From Pratylenchus scribneri (taxonomy: Eukaryota > Nematoda > Chromadorea > Rhabditida > Pratylenchidae), in NCBI GenBank assembly GCA_030063045.1, contig JAQSEB010000021.1:1736001-1800000 (forward strand): DNA of 64,000 nucleotides, given 5' to 3'. Position 1 is the first letter of the stretch. The number at the start of each line of letters is the position of its first letter. Positions 38,311-51,100 of this stretch are shown one piece after another. A program made the translations under genes and the position numbers. The notes below the pieces were generated by a model. It saw only the letters and a list, made by a program, of their open reading frames with translations. It had not been told where the DNA came from and searched no databases.

Positions 38311-39014
38311 GTAAAAAAATTACACTCTAAAAGAGGGGTATTTTGTTGGGAAGGATTTTAAACAAAAAAATTACAGAAAAGGTATGAAAATATTGGTGAA
38401 AATTATATGGATTATTTTGGCAAAAACCACAACTATTTAGCAACAAATTTGGCTTTAATAATTTTGTGAAAAATGTAACAGGGTTTAATTTATATTGTCG
38501 AAAGACAGGGCCTGAATTTTCCATTCATTCATTTGGGGCAAAGTTCCAAAGAGGGAATTTGAGAATTGACTCCTTCCAAATTTCCTCCATTGTTGATTTT
38601 CATTCATTGGAATGTAAAAATATAAATAAATGCCACTTTTTTCCCAATTACAAAATTCAGAGATTCTTTTTTGATTAATGGGTTCAAAATTTCAATAAAA
38701 TTCATAATTGAATAATTACATTTGATTAGAATACAGAGGCTCCAATGGCCTTTAATTAAAAGCAGAGGGTTATTGTTGATTTATTTTTTAAATCAAATAC
38801 AAAATGAATAGATGTAATTAAGATAAAAGTTCAAAAAAGATGTTAAATGTAAATGAAACAAAGCATGAAATTAAATAAATGGATCAATCTTCTTTTTTTG
38901 GTATCGAATTGGATGATCATTCAAAGATGGAATAAATTAAATGATAAAATGTATTGTAATTAAATGATTGGCCCATATTCATTTTTTGCCTTCCTTGACA
39001 TAGTTGCCAAATTC
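38311..39014. repeat. Unique DNA, then half of the duplicated spacer
   Basis: From about 38510 to the 3' end of copy N this matches the half of the tail-to-tail spacer nearest copies B and M. The other half and its gene are missing. 38311-38510 has no recognised content. Confidence 0.6.
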
Positions 39015-40085
39015 TTATTCAAGGAGGCGACCGAATTCCTTGAATTGCCATTCTTCCTTCACGAAAATTACTCGGACTGAATCTTCAGTACGCAATAAAC
39101 CGACAGCGGGGAACAATTTGATTGTGGAGAATTTTGACGGCAATTCGGCCTTCCCTAAATTTGAATTATTTATTTTAATAAACATTGTTATATTTTTTTG
39201 TCTAATTTAAATATTTTATTAAATTTCAATTATTTTACCCAACAATTGGCCATTCCAAGTGGTAAAACATTCCATTTTGGAATTTGAACGATGGATTATT
39301 CCGAGGCCAACAAAATCCCCTTTCTTGAAATAACCACCGACATTTCCAATTTTTGTCCAAGATCCATCAATCCAAATTCCATCTTTGCGCCAAATTCCAA
39401 TTGAATTATTCCAATTTCCTAGCCATTTGCCTTCCAATGGAAAATGTTGATCACAAAATCTAATGCCAATGTTGTACCTGTATAATGCAAAAATTATTGG
39501 TCAATAAAAATTTTGATAAATGAATTTATTTCGTTTGAAAAATGAAAAAATTATTTTTGACTTGTTCTAAATTTTTAAGACAACAAATTTTTATAAAATT
39601 TATAATTTCCAAATAAAAATGCAAAACCAAATTATTTCAGTTTTGTTGAGAATTTCTATTTCAAAGTAGAATAGATTTGTCAGTTTATTGAATGAATTCA
39701 AAGTGAAAGTTGGAATTGGCAGATTGGCACGGACGGAATTATATCCTAAAAATAATAATTAAATACATAAGAAATAAGACGATTTATTTTTATTTTTACC
39801 AGTTGGGCCAGAATGCTTTGCAATCAATCCTCCCTCAGAAATGGTCAAATTTGACCCACAATCCGCCTTATTCAATGTATTGTTCTTCATTGCCTTTAAA
39901 ATAATTCATTATTTTAATTAATTTCCCAAATAATATTTCACCTCTTTAATGCCATTGATCATTTTTTGAACATTTCTGGCTAAAAGCCCATTTGGCATTT
40001 TGGCCAGAAGGCCAAAAGCATTTTCCAAAGGCAATGAGCCAAGCAATTCGTTCAACAATTCGGCTGGGATTCCTTTTCGATTCAT
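39015..40085 (-). CDS. F-box-like/SPRY protein with shifted splice donor (copy N)
   Basis: Five exons: 40085-39942, 39893-39800, 39745-39628, 39477-39239 and 39154-39015. They give 735 nt, 244 residues plus stop. The start is M-N-R-K, then an F-box-like segment (IPAELLNELLGSLPLENAFG, LLARNVQKMINGIKE). The SPRY part has LTISEGGLIAKHSG, SVRANLPIPTFTLNSFNK, YFEIEIL, IRFCDQHFPLEGKWLG, NNSIGIWRKDGIWIDGS, GDFVGLGIIHRSNS, DSVRVIFVKEEWQFKEFG. The usual donor of exon 3 is deleted (ACTGAAATAATTT where others have ACTGAGTAATT). A GT nine bases further on keeps the phase and adds three codons. The IGF glycine is arginine here. Probably functional if the alternative donor is used. Confidence 0.65.
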
Positions 40086-40856
40086 TTTCGAGTTTGGGAA
40101 GGAAATTTGAAAAAAATAATTGTTTTGAAATATGAGTATAGGTATCTGTAATATTATGGAATGATGCATATAAATTGAATATCACAATCACAAGATTGGA
40201 TTGATTTTTATCTTTTATAAAAAATCAAGAGAGCTGAATATTTTCTATACAAAGTACAAACTAATAATTTGACTGAAATTTGATGCATTGAGAAATAAAG
40301 CCAACATTAAGCAAATTTATTGCAAATTCACAGATAATTTTTTTACTTTTTTATTTGCATTGTAAATGCACACCCACATAAATGAGTTCATTGGGAAAGC
40401 CAAACATCACAAAAGGGGCATCAAATGGGGTTTAAATTAAAATTGGTATGGAATTGTCTTGGGAAAATCTAAATTTGCCTTTGGCAAAATATTTCTCAAT
40501 TGGAGCGGGGAAAATGATGAATTTCTTTGTCCTTTTTTGATGTAATAATGCACAATGCAATGATTAAATAAAATTTGAATAAAATGAGAATGGAATTGAC
40601 GCAAAGAATTGAATGAACAAAGGGGTCATTTCATTTTTGCCATTTTCCCATATTCAATGCTGGGATTGTTGACATAATCTTCCGACGTCCATCTTCTTTG
40701 TTTCCTTTATGTTGTTGGACATATTTGAATGCAATATTTACTATTAAATAAATTGTTCCTTATCTCATGGATGAGTCACAGATTAATTTGAAAAATATGA
40801 ATCATTCTAATTTCCCATTCTTTCTCAACCATTATTTTTTCAAAATAATTATTTCA
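40086..40856. other. Upstream DNA of copy N, rearranged against copy O
   Basis: About 40135-40200 holds a diverged family promoter block, and about 40200-40640 is related to 2690-3450. No separate gene recognised. Confidence 0.45.
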
Positions 40857-42069
40857 ATGAGGAAATACAAACGAAGGAACAAAATATGATTGATGAAATT
40901 ATGAAAAGAATGATGGAGAAAGATGAGGAAAATGTTCGGCAGAAAAAAGAAATTCTTGCATTGAAAATGAAGATGGCAAAAATGGAGGCTCTTTTGAAAT
41001 CAGTTAATTTTAAAAATATTATCAAAATAAACATTTCACTATTTCATTTTCTCAGCAAAATTTGTCAATTAGTTGGCCAGCAGGATTGCCAGCCGAATTG
41101 TTGAACGAATTGCTTGGCTCATTGCCTTTGGAAAATGCTTTTGGCCTTCTGGCCAAAATGCCAAATGGACTTCTAGCCAGAAATGTTCAAAAAATGATCA
41201 ACGCCATTAAAGAGGTGAAATATTATAGAAAATTAAATAATAATAAATATTTTAGGCATTGAGAAACAATAAATTGAATGAAGAGGATTGTGGGTCAAAA
41301 CCAAGAATTCAGGTCCAAATAATGGTAAAATTAAACAATATAAAATTTTAATTATTTTTTTAAAGGAGCGAATATTGTTCGTGCCGTTTTGCCAATTCCT
41401 TCATTAAATTTGATGATCACTAAACCAATAATTGTCTCCTATTATGAAATAGAAATTTTTAATAAAATTGGGTAATTAATTGTTTTTATAATTTTAGATT
41501 AAAATGAAAATAAAAAATTTAAATCTATTGCATATTTTAAAATAAATTTAAAAAAAAATAATAAATTTCTCAAGCGAAATAATATCATTAAAAATAATTC
41601 TAATTGACCAATAATTTTTGCATTATTCCAGGAATGAAATTATTAACATTGGATTTTGTGATAAATATTTTCCATTGGAAGGCAAAAAATGGCTTGGAAA
41701 TGAGAAAAATTCAATTGGAATTTGGCGTAAAGGAGGAATACGATTTGATGCATCTCTCACTGAATATGGTGGATATGAATTTTTCAAGAAAGGGGATTTT
41801 GTTGGTATCGGAATAATCCATCAACCAAATTCCTCATTAAAATGTTTTTGCACATGCAATGGCGAATTCCTTGGTAAAAAATTGCAATTTTCATAAATAG
41901 TATAAATAAATCAAATTTAGGGAAAGTTGAATTGCCTGAAAAATTTTCCAATTTGCAATTATTTCCGGCATACATTTTGCGCCACACGGGAGATTCAATG
42001 CGCACAAGTTTCGACAAAAACTATTGGCAATTTAAAGAATTCAAACGTGTCCTTGAAGGAGAATTTTAG
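40857..42069 (+). pseudogene. 5'-truncated coiled-coil/F-box-like/SPRY pseudogene (copy O)
   Basis: Similarity to the copy K type of coiled coil begins abruptly at about 40857 (NEEIQTKEQNMIDEIMKRMM, KMAKMEALLK), missing the first 24 or so residues. The F-box-like exon is intact (GLPAELLNELLGSLPLENAF, LLARNVQKMINAIKE). The next exon has lost about 36 bases between DCG and the SGPN region, so its end phase no longer matches the following exon. The later exons read on: VRAVLPIPSLNL, YYEIEIF, NIGFCDKYFPLEGKKWLG, NSIGIWRKGG, GDFVGIGIIHQPNS, CNGEFLG, DSMRTSFDKNYWQFKEF, stop at 42067-42069. Confidence 0.7.
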
Positions 42070-43177
42070 AAATAATAACCAAAGCAAAAATGTAGATAAA
42101 TCAAACACGTTTAATTAGCATGTAATTAAAACTAAATTCAATTTTTTTAATTTTCATGTAATCATTGCTTAATTTATTTTTTGTTTGGATACTTTATTTG
42201 GGATAAACAATAAATCAATAATCAGATCCTAATTCATTTAATAAATATTGCATCAAAATTAGCAGATTTACAAATTTTATAAATTACACAAAAAAGTCAA
42301 AACATAATAAATGAAAATGATGATGAATCAAAATTAAATCCAGAATATTAACTAAAATAGTCAGATCAAATAGAATTTTGTTGACATTATAAAAATTTCT
42401 TAATATCATCTCAAAATTTTAAAAATTTCTTAATATCATCTCAAAATTTTTCTTCCATATCTATTCCATTTCGATCACATCAATTTACTATTGATAAAAA
42501 AACATATTATTTTGAATTATTCTAGTTTTTCAAAATAATTTTCTTTTGCATTATTTATAAATAATTATTTATTTATTTACATTTGTTTGAGCGCCCATTC
42601 ATTGAATAACCTAAATTGAAATAAATTAGCAAAAGCAGCAATGAATGGAGAAATTTTGATAAATAATTCATTTTATCTGAAATTTTTGGAAAAAATAAAA
42701 TTATTTGAAATTCGAAACCGAAATAGAATCTATCAGGAATTATTGGAAATTTTATTAAGATAAAAAAGGAAGCCTCCTTTCATTTTTTAATGTCATTTTC
42801 ATTTTTTCCATGGGCTCCTTGATAAATTGATAAAAATAAAGAATTTAACAAATAATGAAAAAGAATTTTTTATTAATTGTAGAAAAAATGAAAAAATGAA
42901 AAATAAAAAAATATAATATAGGTGAAATTGCCTGTTTTGATTTTGATATTAGCAATAATATTGATGGATGTCGATGTCGATTGAGGCTAAAGGCATTGGA
43001 TAAAATGGAAGGAAAATTGGAATGGAATGCGTTCCAAGAAATGGGACCAATCACCAATGTTGGAATGAAATGCATTCCCGGGAATGACGAATGTATTCGA
43101 AGAAATGGGACCGAGGGAACAGTCTGACTCGCTACCGCAATCCAAAGACGAGTGAAGCGAGCCCTGCGGGAATGGTG
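42070..43177. other. AT-rich region after the SPRY cluster
   Basis: No gene recognised. A short direct repeat (AAAAATTTCTTAATATCATC) lies near 42392 and 42420. GC content rises at about 43010-43180 without a recognisable RNA gene. Confidence 0.4.
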
Positions 43178-44096
43178 CCTTGAAATATATGACTAGAAGA
43201 AATTAAGAAATAAAGAAATGTTTGGATAATACAATAATTTTCCAAGGAGAACAATTTTGATTGAATGGTTGCAGTGGGGCGTGGGGGAAATATTGTGATG
43301 ATTGATAAAAGCCGTTGATCATGAAGCCTAGGTAGAAAAGGAGGAAATTATATTAATGTGAGCATGAGGTGGTAAAGAAGGAAATGTAGCTCATATCTTT
43401 TTTTGAATATAATGACTTCTTATTACAAATGCAATATTATTGCAATTATGACGATTCCATATGTATTTTACTATCATTTATGACCATATTCTATGCAGAT
43501 TATATCATTTACTATGCAGATTACAGCATACCTGATTATTCCATATGCAAATTAAAATTATTCTCGACTATTGAAATTCCGAGGTGGAAATGGAGGAAAT
43601 CGGGATCAAGTTAAGCCGAGGTGGGAAAGGAAGAACTGGAATCGTAGTAGGTAAATGTTGGAGGAAATTATCACCTGTAATCTAATTTGATAACATGGAT
43701 TCCAGATTATTTTTTATTTAGTTTATATTCTTTTAAAAATCCTATCTATATAATATTTTAAACAAATTAAAATAAAATTATTTGCACCTCAATATATTTT
43801 TAATTTAAGCTATACTGTTCTTCGGGTGTGTCTCCTTAAGACTGGCAACAAATTCAATTGACTATTTTGGATGATTTTGACGATATTTGATGATTTGACA
43901 ATTTCGTACTTTAGCGATAGCCAAAATTCCCCTAAATCTTTAGTCTCTGCAATTTCATATTCTCATCTCATTTATGTTCCGGGTACTCTAATTATTTTTT
44001 TATTAAAATAAATTAAATATTATAAGGAAGATAAATTAGTCAAATCCGCTGAGCGAAATATGATATTCAATAGGATGAGGAAAGGAAATCTAGGTA
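43178..44096. repeat. Segmental duplication, unit 1
   Basis: About 0.9 kb from CCTTGAAATATATGAC to GGAAATCTAGGTA, repeated almost base for base at 44685-45566. Small differences are a longer segment in the first unit near 43260-43320 and scattered substitutions. No coding exon recognised. Confidence 0.85.
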
Positions 44097-44684
44097 TGAA
44101 GTGAAGAAAAGGTAGAGGGATGAATATATAAAAATAGAAAATTTATTTAAAAAATTAAATATTTTCTTAGAAAATCCATAATAGATGTCGGTTTTTGATG
44201 GTGACTATGAAATAAAAGATTTCGAAATAAAAATATTCTAAAAAAAAATAATTTTTCCGAATTATCAGTTCCCAATTAAAATTAAATTCAGTTTTAAATT
44301 TGGATAATTTATGGCTTGTGAAAATAAAATCGATTGTGATAAGCCTTACGTAATGTGCCCTCCCCTTCTCTATCCCTTTGGCCAACGATCGAACATCGAT
44401 TTTTGTTGGAAGCATAGTTTGAGGGCACTGTGTCGTCTCTCAAGGTACTTTGGAAAAATATGCTCAATTATATTGAAAATATATTATGGCGTTGGAAATT
44501 TGAGCGAAAATAGAAAAAATATAATTAAACATAAATTAAATAATAGAAGAATTACAATATAAATATGAGGACTAATCTCAGATACTAATTGCTATAAAAA
44601 ATTAACATTGTTGAAGTCAGAGCGAAACTAATGTGAATACATGAAGAAATAATATACGAGTCATGATGAAGTCAAATAGAAGCA
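44097..44684. other. Linker between duplicated segments
   Basis: Unique DNA. A minus-strand open frame (44415-44167) has a short GC-richer segment reading LPTKIDVRSLAKGIEKGRAH, but it matches no family I recognise. Confidence 0.3.
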
Positions 44685-45566
44685 GCCTTGAAATATATGA
44701 CCAGAAGAAATTAATAAATAAAGAAATGTTTAAATGAAACATTTCCAAGGAAAAAAATTTTGATTGACTGGTTTCAGTAAGCCGTTGATCATAAAGCCTA
44801 AGTGGAAAAGGAAGAAATTATATTAATATGAGCATGATGTGGTAAAGATGGAAATGTAGCTAATATCTTTTTTTGAATATAAAAACTTCTTATTACAAAT
44901 GCAATATTATTGCAATTATGACGATTCCATATGTATTTTACTATGATATATGACCATATTCTATGCAGATTATATCATTTACTATGCAGATTACAGCATA
45001 CCTGATTATTCCATATGCAAATTAAAATTATTCTCGACTATTGAAATTCCGAGGTGGAAATGGAGGAAATCGGGATCAAGATAAAACGAGGTGGGAAAGG
45101 AAGAACTGGAATCGTAGTAGGTAAATGTTGGAGGAAATTATCACCGGTAATCTAATTTGATAACATGGATTCCAGATTATTTTTTATTTAGTTTATATTC
45201 TTTTAAAAATCCTATCTATATAATATTTTAAACAAATTAAAATAAAATTATTTGCACCTCAATATATTTTTAATTTAAGCTATACTGTTCTTCGGGTGTG
45301 TCTCCTTAAGACTGGCAACAAATTCAATTGACTATTTTGGATGATTTTGACGATATTTGATGATTTGACAATTTCGTACTTTAGCGATAGCCAAAATTCC
45401 CCTAAATCTTTAGTCTCTGCAATTTCATATTCTCATCTCATTTATGTTCCGGGTACTCTAATTATTTTTTTATTAAAATAAATTAAATATTATAAGGAAG
45501 ATAAATTAGTCAAATCCGCTGAGCGAAAAATGATATTCAATAGGATGAGGAAAGGAAATCTAGGTA
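44685..45566. repeat. Segmental duplication, unit 2
   Basis: Second copy of 43178-44096. Its right end is the first base of the 40-bp array. Confidence 0.85.
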
Positions 45567-47674
45567 TTATTCTATAGTGTCTTTGTTACCACATATCCAC
45601 AATATGTTATTCTATAGTGTCTTTGTTACCACATATCCACAATATGTTATTGTCTTTGTTACCACATATCCACAATATGTTATTCTATAGTGTCTTTGTT
45701 ACCACATATCCACAATATGTTATTCTATAGTGTCTTTGTTACCACATATCCACAATATGTTATTCTATAGTGTCTTTGTTATCACATATCCACAATATGT
45801 TATTCTATAGTGTCTTTGTTATAACATATTCACAATATGTTATTCTATAGTGTCTTTGTTATCACATATCCACAATATGTTATTCTATAGTGTCTTTGTT
45901 ACCACATATTCACAATATGTTATTCTATAGTGTCTTTGTTACCACATATCCATAATATGTTATTCTATAGTGTCTTTGTTACCACATATCCATAATATGT
46001 TATTCTATAGTGTCTTTGTTACCTCATATTCACAATATGTTATTCTATAGTGTCTTTGTTACCACATATCCACAATATGTTATTCTATAGTGTCTTTGTT
46101 ACCATATATCCACAATATGTTATTGTCTTTGTTACCACATATCCACAATATGTTATACTATAGTGTCTTTGTTATCACATATTCACAATATGTTATTCTA
46201 TAGTGTCTTTGTTACCACATATTCACAATATGTTATTCTATAGTGTCTTTGTTACCACATATCCATAATATGTTATTCTATAGTGTCTTTGTTATCAGAT
46301 ATCCACAATATGTTATTCTATAGTGTCTTTGTTATCACATATTCACAATATGTTATTCTATAGTGTCTTTGTTATCACATATCCACAATATGTTATTCTA
46401 TAGTGTCTTTGTTACCACATATCCACAATATGTTATTCTATAGTGTCTTTGTTATCAGATATCCACAATATGTTATTCTATAGTGTCTTTGTTACCACAT
46501 ATTCACAATATGTTATTCTATAGTGTCTTTGTTATCAGATATCCACAATATGTTATTCTATAGTGTCTTTGTTACCACATATTCACAATATGTTATTCTA
46601 TAGTGTCTTTGTTATCAGATATCCACAATATGTTATTCTATAGTGTCTTTGTTACCACATATTCACAATATGTTATTCTATAGTGTCTTTGTTACCACAT
46701 ATTCACAATATGTTATTCTATAGTGTCTTTGTTACCACATATTCACAATATGTTATTCTATAGTGTCTTTGTTACCACATATTCACAATATGTTATTCTA
46801 TAGTGTCTTTGTTATCACATATTCACAATATGTTATTCTATAGTGTCTTTGTTACCTCATATTCACAATATGTTATTCTATAGTGTCTTTGTTATCACAT
46901 ATCCACAATATGTTATTCTATAGTGTCTTTGTTACCACATATTCACAATATGTTATTCTATAGTGTCTTTGTTACCACATATCCATAATATGTTATTCTA
47001 TAGTGTCTTTGTTACCTCATATTCACAATATGTTATTCTATAGTGTCTTTGTTACCACATATCCACAATATGTTATTCTATAGTGTCTTTGTTACCATAT
47101 ATCCACAATATGTTATTGTCTTTGTTACCACATATCCACAATATGTTATTCTATAGTGTCTTTGTTATCAGATATCCACAATATGTTATTCTATAGTGTC
47201 TTTGTTACCACATATTCACAATATGTTATTCTATAGTGTCTTTGTTACCACATATTCACAATATGTTATTCTATAGTGTCTTTGTTATCACATATCCACA
47301 ATATGTTATTCTATAGTGTCTTTGTTACCACATATTCACAATATGTTATTATATAGTGTCTTTGTTATCACATATCCACAATATTTTATTCTATAGTGTC
47401 TTTGTTACCTCATATTCACAATATGTTATTCTATAGTGTCTTTGTTACCACATATCCACAATATGTTATTCTATAGTGTCTTTGTTACCACATATTCACA
47501 ATATGTTATTGTCTTTGTTACCACATATCCACAATATGTTATTCTATAGTGTCTTTGTTATCACATATCCACAATATGTTATTCTATAGTGTCTTTGTTA
47601 CCACATATTCACAATATGTTATTCTATAGTATCTTTGTTACCACATATTCACAATATGTTATTCTATAGTGTCT
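45567..47674. repeat. 40-bp tandem repeat array, about 53 units
   Basis: Unit TATTCTATAGTGTCTTTGTT followed by ACCACATATCCACAATATGT. Common variants are ATCACATAT/ACCTCATAT and TCCACA/TTCACA/TCCATA. At least four units are 7 bp shorter (TATTGTCTTTGTT near 45647, 46123, 47116 and 47508). Each unit has a 6-bp inverted repeat ACATAT/ATATGT around a 5-base loop. A block of variants near 46021-46140 recurs 993 bp later at 47014, showing higher-order duplication. No insertions or spacers. Confidence 0.95.
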
Positions 47675-47676
47675 TT

Positions 47677-47945
47677 TGTTCGGGATATGGTCATTATGGA
47701 ATTAGAAAGTGATTTGAAGGAATGATGGCATTTTGATATTCCCATCTTCCACAAGTGACAATTCATCCTTTCCCAGTTTTCCCCGTTGTTTTGCTTTGTC
47801 ATTTTCATATTAATTCCAACTTAGGTTGTTGATATTTAAATTCCCCAATTTATCGACTATTTTTCCATTCACACATTTTAATTAAATAAATAAATATTCT
47901 TAATTTATTGTGTCTTCTATTTGGTATTAAACCGAAGACCCAACA
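47677..47945 (+). mobile_element. Candidate LTR with primer-binding-like site
   Basis: The segment starts TGTTCGGGATATGG and ends GACCCAACA, the TG...CA (TGTT...AACA) form of LTRs. It contains an AATAAA-rich stretch near 47885 and the TTGGTATTAAACCGAAGACCC-like end seen in many LTRs. Two bases later TGGCGTACTTGGCA (47948) would be a tRNA-type primer binding site. The following 180 bases to the satellite have no recognised retroelement coding. A second LTR was not found here. Confidence 0.4.
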
Positions 47946-48128
47946 ATTGGCGTACTTGGCAAAAATAAATCAAATTGGAAATCTTCAATTTAAATCGACC
48001 ACAGTTCAATTCAACTTTCAATTTTCGAATAAACCTATCAATCGCTGTGTGCTTTTGATCGAATTTGCTGTGTGCAAATCGGGTTTCTATTCTTCAAACA
48101 ATAATCAAAAATAAAATCTCATCAAATC

Positions 48129-51100
48129 GAGTATAATTATACTACTTAAAATAGCCCTATTTTTTGCATAAAAATCATAGAGAATTAGGTCTGCAAATGC
48201 AGTTTCGATTTTTTATTATTTTTAAAATTTATAAAAATTTAGTGTCTAATTAGATACCTAAAATTCAAGAGTATAATTATACTACTTAAAATAGCCCTAT
48301 TTTTGCATAAAAATCATGGAGAATTAGGTCTGCAAATGCATTTTCGATTTTTTATTATTATTAAAATTTATAAAAATTTATCATCTAATTAGATACCTAA
48401 AATTCAGCAGTATAATTATACTACTTAAAATAGCCCTATTTTTTGCATAAAAATCATGGAGAATTAGGTCTGCAAATGCATTTTCGATTTTTTATATTTT
48501 TAAAATTCAGCATCTAATTAGATACCTAAAATTCAGTAGTATAATTATACTACTTAAAATAGCCCTATTTTTTGCATAAAAATCATGGAGAATTAGGTCT
48601 GCAAATGCATTTTCGATTTTTTATATTTTTAAAATTTATAAAAATTTAGTGTCTAATTAGATACCTAAAATTCAGCAGTATAATTATACTACTTAAAATA
48701 GCCCAAAAATCATGTAGAATTAGGTCTGCAAATGCATTTTCGATTTTTTATTATTTTTAAAATTCAGCATCTAATTAGATACCTAAAATTCAGCAGTATA
48801 ATTATACTACTTAAAATAGCCCAAAAATCATGTAGAATTAGGTCTGCAAATGCATTTTCGATTTTTTATTATTTTTAAAATTCAGCATCTAATTAGATAC
48901 CTAAAATTCAGCAGTATAATTATACTACTTAAAATAGCCCAAAAATCATGTAGAATTAGGTCTGCAAATGCATTTTCGATTTTTTATTATTTTTAAAATT
49001 CAGCATCTAATTAGATACCTAAAATTCAGCAGTATAATTATACTACTTAAAATAGCCCTATTTTTTGCATAAAAATCATGTAGAATTAGGTCTGCAAATG
49101 CATTTTCGATTTTTTATAATTTTTAAAATTCAGCATCTAATTAGATACCTAAAATTCAGTAGTATAATTATACTACTTAAAATAGCCCAAAAATCATGTA
49201 GAATTAGGTCTGCAAATGCATTTTCGATTTTTTATAATTTTTAAAATTCAGCATCTAATTAGATACCTAAAATTCAGCAGTATAAATATACTACTTAAAA
49301 TAGCCCAAAAATCATGTAGAATTAGGTCTGCAAATGCATTTTCGATTTTTTATAATTTTTAAAATTCAGCATCTAATTAGATACCTAAAATTCAGTAGTA
49401 TAATTATACTACTTAAAATAGCCCAAAAATCATGTAGAATTAGGTCTGCAAATGCATTTTTCGATTTTTTATATTTTTAAAATTTATAAAAATTTAGTGT
49501 CTAATTAGATACCTAAAATTCAGTAGTATAATTATACTACTTAAAATAGCCCTATTTTTTGCATAAAAATCATGTAGAATTAGGTCTGCAAATGCATTTT
49601 CGATTTTTTATTATTTTTAAAATTTATAAAAATTTAGTGTCTAATTAGATACCTAAAATTCAGTAGTATAATTATACTACTTAAAATAGCCCAAAAATCA
49701 TGGAGAATTAGGTCTGAAAATGCATTTTCGATTTTTTATAATTTTTAAAATTCAGCATCTAATTAGATACCTAAAATTCAGCAGTATAATTATACTACTT
49801 AAAATAGCCCAAAAATCATGTAGAATTAGGTCTGCAAATGCATTTTCGATTTTTTATAATTTTTAAAATTCAGCATCTAATTAGATACCTAAAATTCAGC
49901 AGTATAATTATACTACTTAAAATAGCCCAAAAATCATGTAGAATTAGGTCTGCAAATGCATTTTCGATTTTTTATAATTTTTAAAATTCAGCATCTAATT
50001 AGATACCTAAAATTCAGTAGTATAATTATACTACTTAAAATAGCCCAAAAATCATGTAGAATTAGGTCTGCAAATGCATTTTCGATTTTTTATAATTTTT
50101 AAAATTCAGCATCTAATTAGATACCTAAAATTCAGCAGTATAATTATACTACTTAAAATAGCCCAAAAATCATGTAGAATTAGGTCTGCAAATGCATTTT
50201 CGATTTTTTATAATTTTTAAAATTCAGCATCTAATTAGATACCTAAAATTCAGTAGTATAATTATACTACTTAAAATAGCCCAAAAATCATGTAGAATTA
50301 GGTCTGCAAATGCATTTTCGATTTTTTATAATTTTTAAAATTCAGCATCTAATTAGATACCTAAAATTCAGCAGTATAAATATACTACTTAAAATAGCCC
50401 AAAAATCATGTAGAATTAGGTCTGCAAATGCATTTTCGATTTTTTATAATTTTTAAAATTCAGCATCTAATTAGATACCTAAAATTCAGTAGTATAATTA
50501 TACTACTTAAAATAGCCCAAAAATCATGTAGAATTAGGTCTGCAAATGCATTTTTCGATTTTTTATATTTTTAAAATTTATAAAAATTTAGTGTCTAATT
50601 AGATACCTAAAATTCAGTAGTATAATTATACTACTTAAAATAGCCCTATTTTTTGCATAAAAATCATGTAGAATTAGGTCTGCAAATGCATTTTCGATTT
50701 TTTATTATTTTTAAAATTTATAAAAATTTAGTGTCTAATTAGATACCTAAAATTCAGTAGTATAATTATACTACTTAAAATAGCCCAAAAATCATGGAGA
50801 ATTAGGTCTGAAAATGCATTTTCGATTTTTTATAATTTTTAAAATTCAGCATCTAATTAGATACCTAAAATTCAGCAGTATAATTATACTACTTAAAATA
50901 GCCCAAAAATCATGTAGAATTAGGTCTGCAAATGCATTTTCGATTTTTTATAATTTTTAAAATTCAGCATCTAATTAGATACCTAAAATTCAGCAGTATA
51001 ATTATACTACTTAAAATAGCCCAAAAATCATGTAGAATTAGGTCTGCAAATGCATTTTCGATTTTTTATAATTTTTAAAATTCAGCATCTAATTAGATAC

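Noticed and set aside
43010..43180. Possible tRNA or other RNA gene in a GC-richer patch
   Set aside because: I could not find a cloverleaf or an internal promoter box pair.
44167..44415. Minus-strand open frame with a GC-richer segment
   Set aside because: No family recognised, no neighbouring exons, and a low-complexity end; only mentioned in the linker entry.
45567..47674. Telomeric repeat
   Set aside because: The unit is 40 bp and AT-rich and unlike the nematode TTAGGC repeat. The array is followed by other DNA, so no chromosome end is shown.
47908..48114. 68-residue open frame
   Set aside because: It overlaps the candidate LTR end and primer-like site, and shows no domain or splice context.
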